DNA of 10,880 bases from Conidiobolus incongruus B7586 (taxonomy: Eukaryota; Entomophthoromycota; Entomophthoromycetes; Entomophthorales; Conidiobolaceae): positions 1 through 10,880 of the forward strand of contig JNEM01008989.1 of assembly GCA_000697335.1 (NCBI GenBank), read 5' to 3'. Shown one piece after another: positions 1-7,921 of this stretch. Under the pieces are notes generated by a model that saw only the letters and a list, made by a program, of their open reading frames with translations, was not told the DNA's origin and did no database searches. A program made the position numbers and the translations under genes. Each line of letters begins with the position of its first letter. Within the stretch, counting starts at the first letter, position 1.

Positions 1-1555
1 TAGTATATCTATAAAATATTATATAAAATAATAACAAAGAGAGAAAAAAGATATAGTTATATATTGTTAAATATATCCCTTTATCTTAAAAACCTATAAA
101 TTTATAACTCACCTTAGTTAAATATTAAAGGTTAATATTTTTGCTAATAGTTTACTAAATATATTTAAATATATTTATCTATTATTAAATAATATACCTT
201 AATTATATATTATAGTTTTAAATAATCTAATATATACAATTGTTTTAGTTATTAATTAAAATATATATATTTTTGATTTTATAACTTACTTTTACAAATT
301 AGTGTATTAGAGTTTAGTTACTGTTTTATCTCAATTCAAAACTCTCCTCTATTAAATTCTATAAGGATTATAATTTGCTATTCTAAAACTTGATGGATAT
401 TAATAAGATAATAATAAGATTACATAGCTGGATATTTTCTTAAAATATTTCAAATTTATCAACTCTCTATAAATATTATAAAAAAGAGAGTTTCAAATAA
501 TAAAATCAATTTTAAACTAAAATTATTCAATTTTTATTTGAGTTTTTAGGTAATTTTCATCAATCCAAAATAAAAAAAAATTAGTAGTATCTATATTAAA
601 TTAAATTCTTATATTACCTTCTAAATTATTCAATTCTATACCTTTAACACTTTGAGAATTCAATTAAAAAATTTTAATTTTAATTATTAATTAAATAATA
701 AAAATTAGATATTACTTATACCAATTAATTTATAATCTTTTTTAATATTATTATTTTTAATTTAAATTGAGTATAATATTTTAAAATTATTAATAATTAA
801 AATAAATTCATCTATTATTTATATCAATTTTAAAATATGAAAAAAAGAATAATATAAGTATTTTAACTATATCAAATATTAATTCTAAAAATCAAATAAA
901 TATTTCAAATTATTATTATAATAATTTACTACTATTTTATTAAAAATATAAAAAAAAATTAAAAGTTCAAATTATATAGGATTAATCAATACTATTAATA
1001 AAATTAATTATTAATATTTTTAAAATTTTATATAAATAATATATTCATAATATTAATATTAAATTAAAATTTTATATTTTAATTAAATCTAGTTTATATA
1101 CTATAAAACTATTCTTTGGATATTAAATTATTATAAGTAATATTAATAATTTATGTTTTTTTTATTTCAAAAGATATTTAATTTAATCCCATTTAGTGTA
1201 CTAATTATTGATCAAAATATTAATTAACTATCAAGATATAATTATAAAGGAAAATAACTGATAATGTTATATTATATCAATTAGGTTAATAATATTAATA
1301 AAATACCAATTTAATTTCTTAAATAATATCATCAAAATATAATTGAAAAAATATTGAGTTTTAATCTAATAATTGCCTTATTCATATTATTGATTTAAGT
1401 ATTCATAATTAATATATCTTGATATTCAAAATGATATATTAAATTAATCATAAACATTTTAATTTTATTAGTATTAATATCAATTTGTTGTTATTTAAAA
1501 GTAAATCAAATATTATTATATAAAAATTTACAGTAATCATATTGGAGAATATTGA
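1..1555. other. AT-rich intergenic DNA, no gene seen
   Basis: This stretch is almost entirely A and T, with short runs such as TAATATTAATA recurring throughout. No open frame in any phase has protein-like codon use, and there is no tRNA-like fold. The composition matches the other gene-free parts of the window (5750-7730 and 9862-10880), so it is best read as ordinary intergenic DNA of an AT-rich genome. Chance inverted and direct matches are expected at high density in such sequence. Confidence 0.7.
461..492. repeat. Small perfect inverted repeat
   Basis: AACTCTCT at 461-468 is matched by its reverse complement AGAGAGTT at 485-492, leaving a 16-base A/T loop. The G/C-containing arms stand out from the pure A/T surroundings. 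No gene lies within a kilobase, so there is no evidence that it acts as a terminator. Inverted repeats this short occur by chance in 10 kb. Confidence 0.3.
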
Positions 1556-1567
1556 AAATAAACTTTA

Positions 1568-1670
1568 CTATTCGTCGTTACCTTCCCTATTAGTGTTTTG
1601 AAGAACTTGGCCTTCTTTTTTCTTCTTCCTCAGGTTCAGATGTTGACTCATCTTCAGTTTCATCGAAATA
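1568..1670 (-). pseudogene. Charged low-complexity coding-like remnant
   Basis: A purine-rich island on the minus strand is open in two overlapping phases. One (1590-1670) gives 26 residues with an acidic run (FDETEDESTSEPEEEE) followed by a basic KRRPSSSKH end. The other starts with ATG at 1661-1663, ends at 1568 and gives a 31-residue Lys-rich peptide (MKLKMSQHLNLRKKKK...). The first looks like the charged tail of a eukaryotic protein. It lies about 250 bases downstream of the minus-strand frame that ends at 1918, but in a different phase. It could be a separate remnant, a tail exon of the same gene, or chance opening in a purine tract. No family is recognised. Confidence 0.25.
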
Positions 1671-1917
1671 TTAAGTGGGTAAAATCTAAATTAACTTTAA
1701 AAAAAAATAAAAATTACTTAAAATTAATTTATCAATTAAATTTTTATTAATCAACCTTAATAAACAAATCTCAGATTGTTAAGCATTTAAAATTAATATT
1801 CGAACTCATCTAAAACGATTCTAATCAATATTATATATTGAAACTACAAAAATGAATTATCTGTTGTCTTTTCTTGGATATAATTATATTTCAACTTTTC
1901 ATTAACTTCGTGTCAAA
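1671..1917. other. AT-rich spacer between remnants
   Basis: The spacer is mostly A/T between the charged remnant and the 1918 frame. It contains no stop-poor frame in either strand. If the two flanking islands were exons of one minus-strand gene, this would be the intron. An AG suited to a 3' splice site (AATTTAG on the minus strand, near 1685-1691) is present, but I found no convincing donor. Confidence 0.4.
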
Positions 1918-2148
1918 TTACTCTTGTTCTTTCTCTTTCAGGATTTTGGGATTATTTACAAGTTTTATAGTGACAATGACGCTTCCAGACTTGTCCTTCT
2001 TCTTTTGGATGTGGGTCTCGGCTTTGTTGCCGGAATTCTCAATTTCGCTATATTGGACCCATGGGATGTACGCGTACCAGTTGACAGGTAACTGTGTGCC
2101 AGTCAGTTTGATCAGGTGGACGAACGGGTCGTTGCCAGCTACCGCAGT
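1918..2148 (-). CDS. GC-rich orphan C-terminal fragment or exon (76 codons)
   Basis: This uninterrupted stretch begins TAVAGNDPFVHLIKLTG and ends KILKEKEQE before TAA. Third codon positions are mostly C or G, while the antisense frame lacks that pattern, so the minus strand is the coding one. The middle (QLPVNWYAYIPWVQYSEIEN) is aromatic-rich. A charged loop (HIQKKKDKSGS) and a likely beta strand (VIVTIKLVN) follow, then a Lys/Glu tail. Three of its five leucines use CTG, a codon absent from the 22 leucines of the GH17 gene here. No ATG begins it. An AG at about 2139-2140 on the minus strand (GCGGTAG) could be a splice acceptor, which would make this a terminal exon. The family is unrecognised; it may instead be a captured or transferred piece. 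Confidence 0.45.
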   Translation of the reverse strand, partial: TAVAGNDPFVHLIKLTGTQLPVNWYAYIPWVQYSEIENSGNKAETHIQKKKDKSGSVIVTIKLVNNPKILKEKEQE

Positions 2149-2611
2149 TTAAACTTTATAATGTATGTACAGATCTAGAAATCGATAAATGCTTGTTAAG
2201 ATTTGGATTAGGAGATCCGAGAATTTCTCTGCAATACAACTACATTACAAATCAACTATAATATTGTCACATAGTATTGCTAGAGCACAGGTATTATTTT
2301 TGATGGATTCTAAACTATGTGGAGTTGATGATGGTAAATTAGTGAGGGAAGATAATTTATGCTTGAGTTGAAGACATGTTACAACCCAGTACAGGATCAT
2401 GAGCTCAGATTCAATACACGTTAGTAATCCGAATATGATGAACTCGTAACTGCGATTATCTAAGCAAGTTATCATGTTGTTACTCACATTAGAAGGCGTA
2501 ATTTCTACATCGTCATCAATAATTTCTGGAGTTGATTGATTCGATTTGATAAATGATATAGCAATTTCTCCCTATTTGGCTATGTGGGAGATAGCTAACG
2601 ACAATTAGACC

Positions 2612-2712
2612 AGATGCTTCAAGTAACATATATCAAGATCCTGCTGAACAAAGTTGGATTTAATCCATTCATTGAGTTTTTTAGAACTCTTTAGAGCTGA
2701 ATGATTGGAACA
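2612..2712 (-). repeat. Diverged module, copy A
   Basis: The module is anchored at one end by the plus-strand bases ATGATTGGAACA (2701-2712) and at the other by AGATGCTT (2612-2619). Both anchors recur in copy B at exactly the same spacing. Read on the minus strand it encodes 34 residues starting CSNHSALKSSKKLNEW and ending DICYLKHL. About ten of 34 positions match copy B without gaps, and more with a one-residue shift. The copies are in the same reading phase, which supports ancestral coding duplication over chance. Confidence 0.5.
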
Positions 2713-2847
2713 CTGAGGTATATCCAGATACTTCTTCAAATTCATTAAACTTGGATTAAATGGCATATATCGGTTTGCTTGAGACTTCGTATTATGTTCG
2801 TGATACAATTCATTAAAATGGACAACACCTTTTGGAATTCCTTGCAA

Positions 2848-3333
2848 TCATCTTGTAAGTCGAATTCGTCAGATTGGCAAGGTTTTGAGATCGAAATGAT
2901 GAATTGATTATTATCTCACAATCCCTTCTTGATAAAGAATCATAATTTACACATAGTTTTCAGGGTAACTTTAGGCAGTATATAGTCATGATCAAAAGTC
3001 ATTTGGCCAGAAACACAAAATACAAGCTTGACCAACAAGGTCACAAATAACTATTAAGCCAATTTCATATCAGGTTCAAGAATTTCAACTTGTTTGAACA
3101 GCTATAGACATATTAGATATAGTCATTAAAATAATTTAAACTTATCCAATTTATTGTTAATAACATGAATTAATTAAAACATACTACTATTAAAATTGGG
3201 AGAATTTTGAGTTTGCCACTTTTTTAATCCCATGAAAATTCCCGAAACTTAAGACCTAAAAGTCAGACGAATGGAACTCTCCTTTACCTAAACGATTATA
3301 AATTAAAAAATGTTCGATTGTTTAATGTTTAGA
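2848..3333 (-). other. Decayed or non-coding segment between the two module copies
   Basis: In the phase used on either side, this stretch carries many stops, including a cluster of TGA codons, so the frame is not continuous here. A second minus-strand phase is open from 2915 to the stop at 2745-2747, giving 56 residues with KPCQSDEFDLQDDCKEF and a following hydrophobic helix-like part. A short protein-like stretch (IGLIVICDLVGQACILCFW) lies near 3000-3060 in the original phase. The pattern suggests old coding DNA with frame changes, or an intron between coding blocks. Confidence 0.3.
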
Positions 3334-3777
3334 TTAACCTCTTCCTCCAATATTGGATCCTTTCATTAAATTATTTAGAGAATCAATCTTGATAAATAGT
3401 GCACAAATTAGAGTGAAATTTTTAATGCTATCAAATTGAAATTCGTAAAATTGGTATTTTATTTCTACTTTAAACATGTTAACTACTCTTTGAGCTACTA
3501 TAAAATTTTGTAGGTCTTCTGAGTTTTGTGTGTCAAAAATGCGATACTTGTTGAAACGGAGATGCTTTAATTTGATATCTAGCATTTCAGTGACTAATTA
3601 ATCGAACTTGGATCCAATGTTTTTAACAAGTTGATCATGAGTTTCAGGATGATTGGAACATCCATTATAGTGAGTAAAAATTGCTGACATAAGATGATCT
3701 ATGAGTTCGGTAGCTCCCGAATCGTTGGCACGGTGGTAAAATTTTTTGACTTGGGAGATTGGTACCGATCCAGTATT
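3334..3777 (-). pseudogene. Minus-strand coding remnant, paralogous to 2605-2847
   Basis: A minus-strand frame in the same phase as 1918-2847 is open for 148 codons with a single interruption. It reads VKKFYHRANDSGATELIDHL, then the CSNH...LKHL module, then RFNKYRIFDTQNSEDLQNF and an aromatic-rich part (VEIKYQFYEFQFDSIKNF), and ends GSNIGGRG. The uninterrupted 83 codons at 3334-3585 begin with ATG. The module shared with 2612-2712 makes it a probable paralogue or internal duplicate of that frame. There is no signal peptide and no recognised motif. The stop falls within the shared module, which suggests decay. No function can be assigned. Confidence 0.4.
3560..3660 (-). repeat. Diverged module, copy B
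   Basis: Plus-strand anchors AGATGCTT (3560-3567) and ATGATTGGAACA (3649-3660) match copy A at the same 101-base total length. The minus-strand translation starts CSNHPETHDQLVKNIGSKFD and ends LDIKLKHL. Copy A lies 948 bases away in the same orientation and phase. The identical length with strongly diverged middle sequence indicates an old duplication whose reading frame was kept while the sequence changed. Confidence 0.5.
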
Positions 3778-3839
3778 TTAGAAGCTCTAACCCAAAGAAA
3801 TTGATATTATTATTAGCTATAAAAATCGCAACATGATAA

Positions 3840-3940
3840 TTGCTTGACTATATTAAAGCTCACAATTGGAGGATGTAATCTTTATTTATTAGAAATTTTG
3901 AGAATTACTTAAACTATTATGAATTCCTTGCTTGACTATA
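3840..3940. repeat. 13-bp direct repeat, 88 bp apart
   Basis: TTGCTTGACTATA occurs at 3840-3852 and again at 3928-3940. Both copies are followed within a few bases by GCT (TTAAAGCT after the first, GCT directly after the second). This may be the edge of a small local duplication. It does not flank a recognisable element, so I do not call it a target-site duplication. Confidence 0.35.
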
Positions 3941-4014
3941 GCTGATTGATCCAAGTAAAGTTTGAACAAATCTAAATATAAATTTAAAATTGGAATTATT
4001 TAAGATATATCTAA

Positions 4015-4708
4015 AATATCTTTTCAAGATCTCCTAATCCCTATATCCTCATCCCTATCCTCGATAGTTCTAATATCTACCAAATTCCTAAACTTATCCT
4101 AATTCAATTTCAAAATCTGCAGCAGCCTTTAATGGAGAGTAATCTACTATCTGAGCTTCTACCAAACAGACCCTTTGCGAGGACGATGTAAAGATCTTGC
4201 AGGAATCGAGAATCTCTAATGAGCAACTAGAGTCAAGACTCGATCAACTCTTTGATTGGATAGAGAAATCATTGAGATGACATTGACACTGGATACAATT
4301 TTGGATAGAGGTTGATCAATGAAGATGAAATTCTTTGACGTGATTGGACTTAGAAGTCGGATACAGTTGCCTTGGGTGAAAGATGTAGAATATAATCGGC
4401 CAACTGTTTTTTCAATAATCATTGAGCAAAACATTTTTCCAGACTGTAACAACATTATGAATTTATAATAATGAAATAATATCATTTAATTTTATATATT
4501 TGCAAAAACAAATACAAATTCCCGAATTCCATTGATTTATATAAATTGAATTATGAGAGCTAGAATCTTTAAACTTGAATTAAAATCAACTTTGTTAGAT
4601 TCTATTGAATTGATTGCAATAGCTTTTGACTTTTCCAAACGGCTGCTTAGAAGCATTATCCAAGAACAAAATACACTAAGTGATCAAAGTCTAAACCATT
4701 TCATTTAA
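4015..4708. pseudogene. Coding-like patch with competing frames on both strands
   Basis: Base composition here is richer in G+C than the flanks. Several stop-poor frames overlap. On plus: 4015-4191 (58 codons, Pro/Leu/Gln-rich, with an internal ATG before ESNLLSELLPNRPF), 4155-4280 (41 codons, with a coiled-coil-like EQLESRLDQLFDWIEKS), 4316-4468 (50 codons, with VIGLRSRIQLPWVKDVEY) and 4553-4708. On minus: 4216-4485 (89 codons from ATG, in the same phase as the 3334-3777 remnant) and a 52-codon stretch around 4135-4250. No frame is clearly better by motif. I take the patch as decayed coding DNA of unsettled strand; continuation of the minus-strand cluster is as likely as a plus-strand gene. 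Confidence 0.35.
4553..4708 (+). CDS. Possible small ORF, 51 residues
   Basis: ATG at 4553 opens a 51-codon frame ending at TAA 4706-4708. The peptide begins MRARIFKLELKSTLLDSIEL and continues with an amphipathic helix-like part (FSKRLLRSIIQEQNTL). It is in phase with the 4316-4468 plus-strand stretch, from which it is separated by several stops. No family is recognised and there is no promoter-like context. It may be part of the decayed patch or a chance frame. Confidence 0.18.
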   Translation: MRARIFKLELKSTLLDSIELIAIAFDFSKRLLRSIIQEQNTLSDQSLNHFI

Positions 4709-5560
4709 ACCGAATTCACATTACGTCAATGATGAAGCATTTTGGACTTCATACTGTGTACTAGATAATATTGTGACAAGTCTATTAATTAAAATAAGTT
4801 ATGAATCAATAATAAAATTTTGGAATTAAATACTTTGAAATTTTTCAATTTTACTCTATTTCTTAAAACTTTGTAAAATTATTACTTTTAAATAATTCAA
4901 CAACTCGATAAAAAACATTAATTTTACAGTTTGATATAATATATGTAATGTTCTATTTCATCTTGAAATCTTTGAATACTCGCTAATTTCAATAAAAAAT
5001 TGACCAGATTAATATAAAAAACCTTGCCGGATTTGATTAATTTGATAATATCGGATCAAAATGTTTAATATTTGAATAGTAATAATATAATCAAATAATA
5101 AAAAGTTATTAATAGATCTTGTTTACTCAACATTGAAAAAATGAATATGAATTACTCCTAACTCTTTATAACTTGAGGTGATTTATTGCTAAATAATTTT
5201 TAGTATTCTCATCTTGCAATAATTGTTGACTTTAGTTAACATTACATTGATCGATTATATTCAAGTGAATCTTATTCAAGTATTAAATTAAATTTAATTA
5301 GATTTGTACGTGATTAGATAATATCAATAAATAATGAATTAAGGGAGGTAGTTCATTCAAATGGAAATTAAGAATTAATGTGTACATCGTTAATTCAATA
5401 CAAATATATTAAACAATACTTCCAATTGCATATTAATATTAGCCACCATCAACTACAATTGCTTCTGATCCAAAGGCAAATCTATCAGAACTTTAAATGA
5501 CTGAATTCATTTGGATTACTTTAAATTTAAATTAATTACAAAGTTGAAATGTTCTTCTTC
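4709..5560. other. AT-rich DNA, no supported gene
   Basis: The sequence returns to high A/T with frequent stops in all phases. A 7-bp inverted repeat (GAATTAA at 5372-5378, TTAATTC at 5390-5396) with an 11-base loop is the only local structure I noticed, and it is within chance expectation. No tRNA, no promoter-gene pairing and no repeat array were seen. Confidence 0.55.
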
Positions 5561-5749
5561 TCATTGCTTTTCAGTCCCCATATTGAAATCTAACTCTTGG
5601 TAATGTTTTTTGTCCAATAATCGTTTTGTCAATATAGCCCAAAATTTGAGGAGTTCCTCAGGAATGGCTTCCTGGATTGGATGTACTATTTTAGGATGTT
5701 CAATATGTTTTTATAGGCTTGGAAAGAAATTTATTTGGCCTAGTGTCAT
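5561..5749 (-). pseudogene. Minus-strand coding-like remnant, unknown protein
   Basis: From ATG at 5747-5749 the minus strand gives MTLGQINFFPSL, one in-frame stop, and then 49 codons reading KHIEHPKIVHPIQEAIPEEL, a helical part (LLKFWAILTKRLLDKKHYQE) and LDFNMGTEKQ before TGA at 5561-5563. Codons in the second half use mixed third positions and the residue mix is protein-like. It is not in the phase of the 1918-3777 remnants. Similarity to them was not evident by eye. It is probably a fragment of a decayed gene; chance opening cannot be excluded at this length. Confidence 0.3.
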
Positions 5750-7130
5750 AGATGATTTGTATTATATTTACATTAATAAATAGTAACCAATCGACATAGA
5801 GTGATAATTTAGTATGGTCGTAATTTTTTCTTAATGAAGACTACTAAATAAACAAATTTAATAGATAATATCATTTTCTTTGATAATTCATTCTTTCCCT
5901 ATGAAAAATACGTTTATAAATCCATTTTTAAATTTTAAAGATTGGTTTGCTATCATTTAAAAAGACTAACAAAATGATTAGCGCCAAATAATAAAGTAAA
6001 TTAAAATATATTACGATTTATAGAATAATTCGACATCTTTATAAATAAATGAACTACACTCCATTATCTGAACCAGTATACAATTCTTTTCATTTTACTC
6101 TATATCAATTTAATAACATAATTTATATTAATAAAAACATAAAGAAGACTTTAGTGAAATCACTTTGATGAGATTTCCTGACCACAATCTAGGAAATTTT
6201 TATTTTTCATCCTTTTCCCTGTATTCTAATGATTTTTTTAAATTCAATTTTTTTATTATATTTCCGATCAAGTCAGGGATTGGGAGTTTATTTAATAAGG
6301 TGTTATGTAATTCAATCACAATTTGAAATTATGGGATGAAAATTTCAAATTTTAATCAATACTTTAAATGAAAAATTGAAAATATAAGTAATAATAGATA
6401 TAATTTTGAATATTTACAATATTTAAATTGGCTTATAGCCATATATATGGTTTCCACTTATATTAAATTTCAATCAATTTCCATATTAATATAATTCACC
6501 TTTTACTTGATTATAATATAATTTTGAATTTCTCCAAATTGATATATTTAAATTTTTATAAATACTTGCTCTTGGAAAACAAACAATATTATAAAACTTT
6601 GATAATTGACAATTATTCAAAAACAAGATTCTTTTTAAAATTATAATTTTGAAAATATTTCCTAAAATTTGATTTTAAATTATTTTAACAAATAAATAAT
6701 ATTTAATTATAAAAATGAAAATATTTTCAAATATCACCAAATTTGTATTAAAAGGTAGCATTAATCCAATTACAAAAATTTATAAGCTATATAACATTTT
6801 GAAATATTTTATTAATTATTTTATGGTACCATTATATTCATAAATTTAAAACTATTAATTCTAAATATTTTTCATATAAATTTAAAAATTAAAAATTAAA
6901 TACACTAATTAAAAAAACATATATAATTGTAATTATTTTATATCAAGATTTACAATAACAAAGCTCTTTCACTATAATATTTTTACAATTTTCTAACTCA
7001 GAAATTCTAATCTAAGCTTAATTTAATTACCACAATTAGCTATAGTGACAATTGATTTAGAGAACCTAAATTAACACCTCCTAACAACTATTCTAATCAA
7101 TTTAATTAGAAAAATTTGATATGACCCATA

Positions 7131-7166
7131 TTATGGATGCCTTTGATCTCTGTACAACATCCATAA
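7131..7166. repeat. 9-bp inverted repeat
   Basis: TTATGGATG at 7131-7139 pairs with CATCCATAA at 7158-7166 around an 18-base loop. The arms contain G/C bases in an otherwise A/T region. It lies about 760 bases before the GH17 start codon. No function is evident. Confidence 0.3.
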
Positions 7167-7550
7167 AATCACTTATTAATTACAGACTAAAAATAGGTTC
7201 AAATACCTAGCATGTTAAATAGCCTTTTTATTGATAATTATTTCTATGATTTTATTCAAAATATGAAAGTTTACATAGCATATAACAGTTTTGAAAATAT
7301 GTATAATATAAATTGGATGATATTAGAATTCATAATCATGTAGCTAATTTTGACAAAGTTTTTAACTTAGTATATGTTATGTTATACATGTGCTAATCAA
7401 ATTAAATTCTGTAAATTATATTAATAAATGAATTTCTTGGAGTAGATTCGTTTTTAGTGGTAATAACATTCAATATAGCAAATTATACTCAACAGTAAAA
7501 TATTTAATTTAATCAATCTAAGTGAAAAACCTGATATCATTGGCCAAGGG

Positions 7551-7567
7551 ATTGATTCCCAATCAAT
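7551..7567. repeat. Tight hairpin, 7-bp arms with CCC loop
   Basis: ATTGATT (7551-7557) and AATCAAT (7561-7567) are perfect reverse complements separated by CCC. The hairpin sits 355 bases upstream of the GH17 start codon. It could be a dyad binding site or chance. Confidence 0.3.
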
Positions 7568-7829
7568 TACCCAATAATTTATTGTTAATTAATGTAAAGT
7601 TTTTAATCAAGATATCCAAACTAAACTATAATATGATATAGAATAACAATATCAGTACCTTATTGTTATAATTAAATAATATGAAAATTGGGTTAAAAGT
7701 TTGATATTTTTAGGTGAAATATATCATGTTACGAGCTACAAGAATTCCGCAATCAAATGATTCTGCAACGATCGAAGATTGGCGTAAATGCGAATTTGGT
7801 TGATCCGGTTAAGTGGTTTATGGATTGAG

Positions 7830-7838
7830 TATAAAAAG
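7830..7838 (+). promoter_or_regulatory. TATA box
   Basis: TATAAAAAG is a strong match to the eukaryotic TATA consensus and is preceded by a G+C-richer patch. It lies 84-92 bases before the start codon, which leaves room for a 5' leader of roughly 50-60 bases if transcription starts about 30 bases downstream. Because AT-rich DNA contains many TATA-like words, the G at both sides and the position are the main support. Confidence 0.55.
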
Positions 7839-7912
7839 AGATTTATTCTTTTCAATTTAAAAACTATAATATTGTACCATTTTAATTTAATTAATATTAT
7901 ATCTCTTTTTAT
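7831..7912. repeat. 12-bp inverted repeat spanning TATA box and leader
   Basis: ATAAAAAGAGAT at 7831-7842, overlapping the TATA box, has its exact reverse complement ATCTCTTTTTAT at 7901-7912, just before the start codon. The 58-base interval is mostly A/T. Transcription probably starts between the arms, so the mRNA would contain only the second arm and no hairpin would form in it. Confidence 0.4.
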
Positions 7913-7921
7913 TTATTAAAA

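Larger units (their letters stand above)
1918..2847 (-). pseudogene. Long interrupted minus-strand reading frame, unknown protein
   Basis: One phase of the minus strand runs for 310 codons from 2847 to a stop at 1918-1920 without a frame change. Only four stop codons lie inside it, whereas the local base composition predicts around twenty, so the frame was or is protein-coding. The upstream third carries the CSNH...LKHL module shared with 3560-3660. The middle has an acidic linker (PEIIDDDVEITPS) and then a hydrophobic stretch (EFIIFGLLTCIESELMILYW) that could be a membrane or core helix. The last 76 codons are GC-rich and listed separately. All the interruptions are TAA or TAG, none TGA. No start codon fits: an in-frame TGA lies directly before the first codon, TTG. 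I do not recognise the family. A decayed gene is most likely; introns are the main alternative. Confidence 0.5.
5750..7732. other. AT-rich intergenic DNA upstream of the GH17 gene
   Basis: About 2 kb of mostly A/T sequence contains no supported gene. A minus-strand phase at 6128-6355 is stop-poor (two internal stops in 76 codons; part reads LLNKLPIPDLIGNIIKKLN), but at this base composition that may be chance. CCATATATATGG at 6439-6450 is a perfect 12-base palindrome. Two hairpins closer to the gene are listed separately. Any distal regulatory sites of the GH17 gene would lie here, but none is recognisable. Confidence 0.5.
7733..7921 (+). promoter_or_regulatory. Promoter region of the GH17 gene
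   Basis: A patch at about 7733-7830 is visibly richer in G+C than the kilobase before it and contains unusual words for this DNA (TTCCGC, GATCGAAGATTGGCG, GATCCGG). It ends at a TATA box (7830-7838), after which about 80 A/T-rich bases lead to the start codon. By position it is the likely upstream activating and core promoter region. No named factor site can be assigned. The start codon context (AAAAATGGC) has A at -3 and G at +4, as favoured by eukaryotic ribosomes. Confidence 0.5.

Noticed and set aside
1608-1633. A pyrimidine tract ending in CAG on the plus strand, and a similar one at about 1922-1940, look like classic 3' splice sites.
   Set aside because: Both coincide with Lys/Glu-rich minus-strand codons (AAG, GAA, GAG), which create pyrimidine tracts on the other strand. 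No plus-strand exon follows.
1874-2152. A 92-codon plus-strand frame opposite the GC-rich fragment.
   Set aside because: It begins at TTG and its residue mix is odd. The codon-position G+C pattern fits the minus strand, so this is the antisense shadow.
1885-4485. Reading TAA and TAG as glutamine turns several minus-strand frames into long coherent peptides, as if a ciliate-like code were in use.
   Set aside because: The intact GH17 gene encodes all 12 glutamines with CAA/CAG and stops at TAA at the expected family end. In AT-rich DNA, TGA is rare, so long TGA-free frames arise easily. Decay or introns explain the data without a code change.
1568-5749. A complete mobile or virus-like element covering the remnant cluster.
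   Set aside because: I found no terminal repeats, no target-site duplication, no polymerase, integrase or transposase motif and no capsid-like signature, so I do not assign an element family.
6128-6355. A stop-poor minus-strand stretch with a protein-like sequence.
   Set aside because: Two stops in 76 codons is only mildly low at this base composition when six frames are scanned over 10 kb, and there are no supporting motifs.
6439-6450. CCATATATATGG, resembling a CArG box for MADS factors.
   Set aside because: The core has eight A/T bases instead of the six in the CC(A/T)6GG consensus, and it is about 1.5 kb from the nearest gene.
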